This document shows, one piece after another, positions 33,062-34,198 of a stretch of 34,198 nucleotides of DNA; position 1 is the stretch's first letter, and each line of letters begins with the position of its first letter. The notes beneath the pieces were generated by a model. The model was not told the DNA's origin. It searched no databases and was given only the letters and a program-made list of their open reading frames with translations. The DNA lies in the NCBI GenBank assembly GCA_012959465.1, contig DUDC01000072.1, positions 1-34,198 of the forward strand, written 5' to 3'. The translations under genes and the position numbers were made by a program. Source of the DNA: Planctomycetaceae bacterium. Lineage in GTDB: Bacteria > Planctomycetota > Planctomycetia > Pirellulales > Pirellulaceae.

Positions 33062-33129
33062 CTTCGTGTCTTTGTGACTTTGTGTGAGCATGTATTGTCG
33101 GCTCACATGAAGCCACGAAGCCACTAAGG
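33062..33129. repeat. Palindromic intergenic repeat (CTTCGTG/CTTTGTG type)
   Basis: CTTTGTGTGAGC (33078-33089) pairs with GCTCACATGAAG (33101-33112) around an 11-base loop. Outward, GTG/CAC and CTTT/GAAG blocks continue the stem with bulges, up to CTTCGTG near 33062 and CACTAAGG near 33129. It lies 33 bases after the Rieske stop and may act as a terminator. Shorter relatives occur at 25008-25027 and perhaps 2658-2697, so it is likely a dispersed element. Confidence 0.55.
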
Positions 33130-33447
33130 AGAGCTATCGCCAACGGGAAAATCAATAGAACACGACAAAGTCACCGCTCGGCAGTGCGCAGGCACTTAAG
33201 AAACTGTAGGCCGCTGGAGAATGACGAGGGCTGTTACTTTTACTCTGTGAGCTGACGGCGCCGTTGCGGGTCGTCACTAGGTATTGAATGAAGCCGCCCT
33301 TGAACGTTTCAAGATCATATTGACCTGCTTTTAAGGCCAGCGAAAGTCGTACTGGGTAGAATCGGCTATAATCGCCGGCCATTACCATGAATCGATCGTC
33401 TTATCTTGAAAACCAATTACCATTTACGACGTCGCGGAGTTGATATT
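33130..33447. other. Intergenic stretch before the PfpI-like gene
   Basis: No supported gene lies here. A 78-codon minus-strand frame (33388-33152) starts at ATG but has no SD, no recognisable family and low complexity (Ser-rich) in its second half. The region probably carries the promoter of the PfpI-like gene; none could be picked out with confidence. Confidence 0.4.
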
Positions 33448-33987
33448 ATGCTGGAAGCAATGCCGCTTGAAAACAAGAAGATTCTTATCTTTGTGGGCGA
33501 CATCTATGAAGATATGGAACTGTGGTATCCGAAACTTCGATTGATCGAAGCGGGTGCCGACGTTTGTGTTGCCGGCGCGGCTGCCCTTGTGACATATACT
33601 GGCAAGAACGGATATCCGTGCGTCTCGGACGCTGCCATCTCGGACGTTAGTGCAAGTGCGTTTGACGGCCTGGTCGTGCCGGGCGGATTCATGCCTGATA
33701 AACTTCGCCGTGATCCAAAAGTATTGCAATTGGTTCGCGAATTTGACGCCACTGACAAACTTGTTGCAGCCGTCTGTCATGGCGGATGGATTCCGATCTC
33801 GGCAGGCGTCTACAACGGCGTTAAAGTGACAGGATCGCCGGGAATTAAGGATGATCTCATCAACGCCGGCGCCGTCTGGATAGACGAGGCTGTCGTCATT
33901 GACCGACATTTCGTTTCCAGCCGAAAGCCGGATGACCTGCCCGACTTTTGCAAAGGAATTCTCAAGGTGCTGACATCGGGAGAATAA
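33448..33987 (+). CDS. DJ-1/PfpI family protein
   Basis: A 179-residue cytoplasmic protein of the DJ-1/PfpI superfamily. KKILIFVGDIYEDMELWYP opens the Rossmann-like core and includes a Glu of the active site. LVVPGGFMPDKLRRD follows, then the nucleophile elbow AAVCHGGW with C110-H111, and VTGSPGIKDDLINAGA. These match PfpI/YhbO-type members, variously described as peptidases, chaperones or deglycases; the true activity is disputed. ATG 33448 has CGGAG eight bases upstream. The frame opens earlier at TTG 33406, without an SD. It is preceded by an untranslated gap and converges with the partial gene at the window end. Confidence 0.88.
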   Translation: MLEAMPLENKKILIFVGDIYEDMELWYPKLRLIEAGADVCVAGAAALVTYTGKNGYPCVSDAAISDVSASAFDGLVVPGGFMPDKLRRDPKVLQLVREFDATDKLVAAVCHGGWIPISAGVYNGVKVTGSPGIKDDLINAGAVWIDEAVVIDRHFVSSRKPDDLPDFCKGILKVLTSGE

Positions 33988-34024
33988 CCAATGACAACCG
34001 TCGACCGTTTGCCGTACGAGTTCG

Positions 34025-34198
34025 TCACGCGGTGCCGTTCAACGTCTCTTCATTCCACGGTTGACCCCAGGGACCGGGTTTCACAATCGCCTTGGAATAC
34101 CCCTGTTTCTCACTTGCTACGATCAGCGTGAACGGTTCGTCGTCCACATAGACCAGGACAGAGGGAACAGCGGATCCCCATTCTATACGTAAGCGTTT
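34025..34198 (-). CDS. C-terminal fragment of an unidentified protein, truncated by window edge
   Basis: The minus strand is open from the window end to TGA at 34027-34025, giving 57 residues. The sequence (RIEWGSAVPSVLVYVDDEP, FTLIVASEKQGYSK, KPGPWGQPWNEE) has a mixed, folded-protein composition consistent with beta strands, but no family was recognised. It converges with the PfpI-like gene, with 37 bp between stops. The rest of the gene lies beyond the window. Confidence 0.6.
   Translation of the reverse strand, partial: KRLRIEWGSAVPSVLVYVDDEPFTLIVASEKQGYSKAIVKPGPWGQPWNEETLNGTA

Noticed and set aside
33152..33388. 78-codon minus-strand open frame between the Rieske and PfpI-like genes
   Set aside because: No SD, no family resemblance, Ser-rich tail; cannot be supported as a gene.

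Overview
The window looks like chromosomal DNA of a planctomycete, probably Pirellulales-like. The evidence is the gene content: two DUF1501 proteins, a DUF1549/DUF1553 protein, a PVC-type c-cytochrome plus membrane-bound-dehydrogenase pair, a sulfatase, an SHD1-domain protein and many exported proteins. This is inferred from protein families; no rRNA or marker gene is present. No tRNA, rRNA, CRISPR array, transposase or phage gene was recognised. Both ends cut through genes.

Layout. 1-2.6 kb: end of an M23-like protein, a DUF1501 protein and a hemolysin-III-type membrane protein. 2.7-4.1 kb (minus): neutral-ceramidase-like protein. 4.4-10.6 kb (plus): a tight operon of a DUF1549/DUF1553 cytochrome-like protein, DUF1501 and a large exported protein. 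10.7-13.8 kb: a methyltransferase, a frameshifted pentapeptide-repeat gene (minus) and a double-SGNH hydrolase. 13.8-19.1 kb (minus): a catabolic cluster with a hydroxyproline-epimerase-type enzyme, a D-amino-acid-oxidase-type flavoprotein, an enolase-superfamily enzyme and an SSS transporter. 19.3-24.5 kb (plus): an orphan exported protein, then three tandem DUF4139-like paralogues. 24.6-26.3 kb (plus): a DUF2007/zinc-ribbon protein and a thioredoxin-like gene interrupted by an in-frame TGA. 26.4-31.6 kb (minus): c-type cytochrome, dehydrogenase and sulfatase. 31.9-34.2 kb: a Rieske oxygenase, a PfpI/DJ-1 protein and the end of an unknown minus-strand gene.

The best candidate for something undescribed is at 25140-26300. 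An in-frame TGA sits exactly where the first Cys of a thioredoxin CPPC motif would be (U51-P-P-C54). The frame stays open for 335 further codons and ends in a clear SHD1 domain. A 15-bp stem-loop begins 14 bases after the TGA, at the distance expected of a bacterial SECIS element. The gene's own terminator is also TGA, so a genome-wide code change is not the explanation. This predicts an exported selenocysteine-containing thioredoxin-fold/SHD1 protein. The selenocysteine machinery is not in the window and must be sought in the genome.

Other points of interest are a palindrome-dense, possibly structured region between the cytochrome and Rieske genes (31600-31820), a family of CTTCGTG/CTTTGTG palindromic intergenic repeats, the reversed and split order of the cytochrome and dehydrogenase modules, and an epimerase with an altered catalytic loop (MCVHG).
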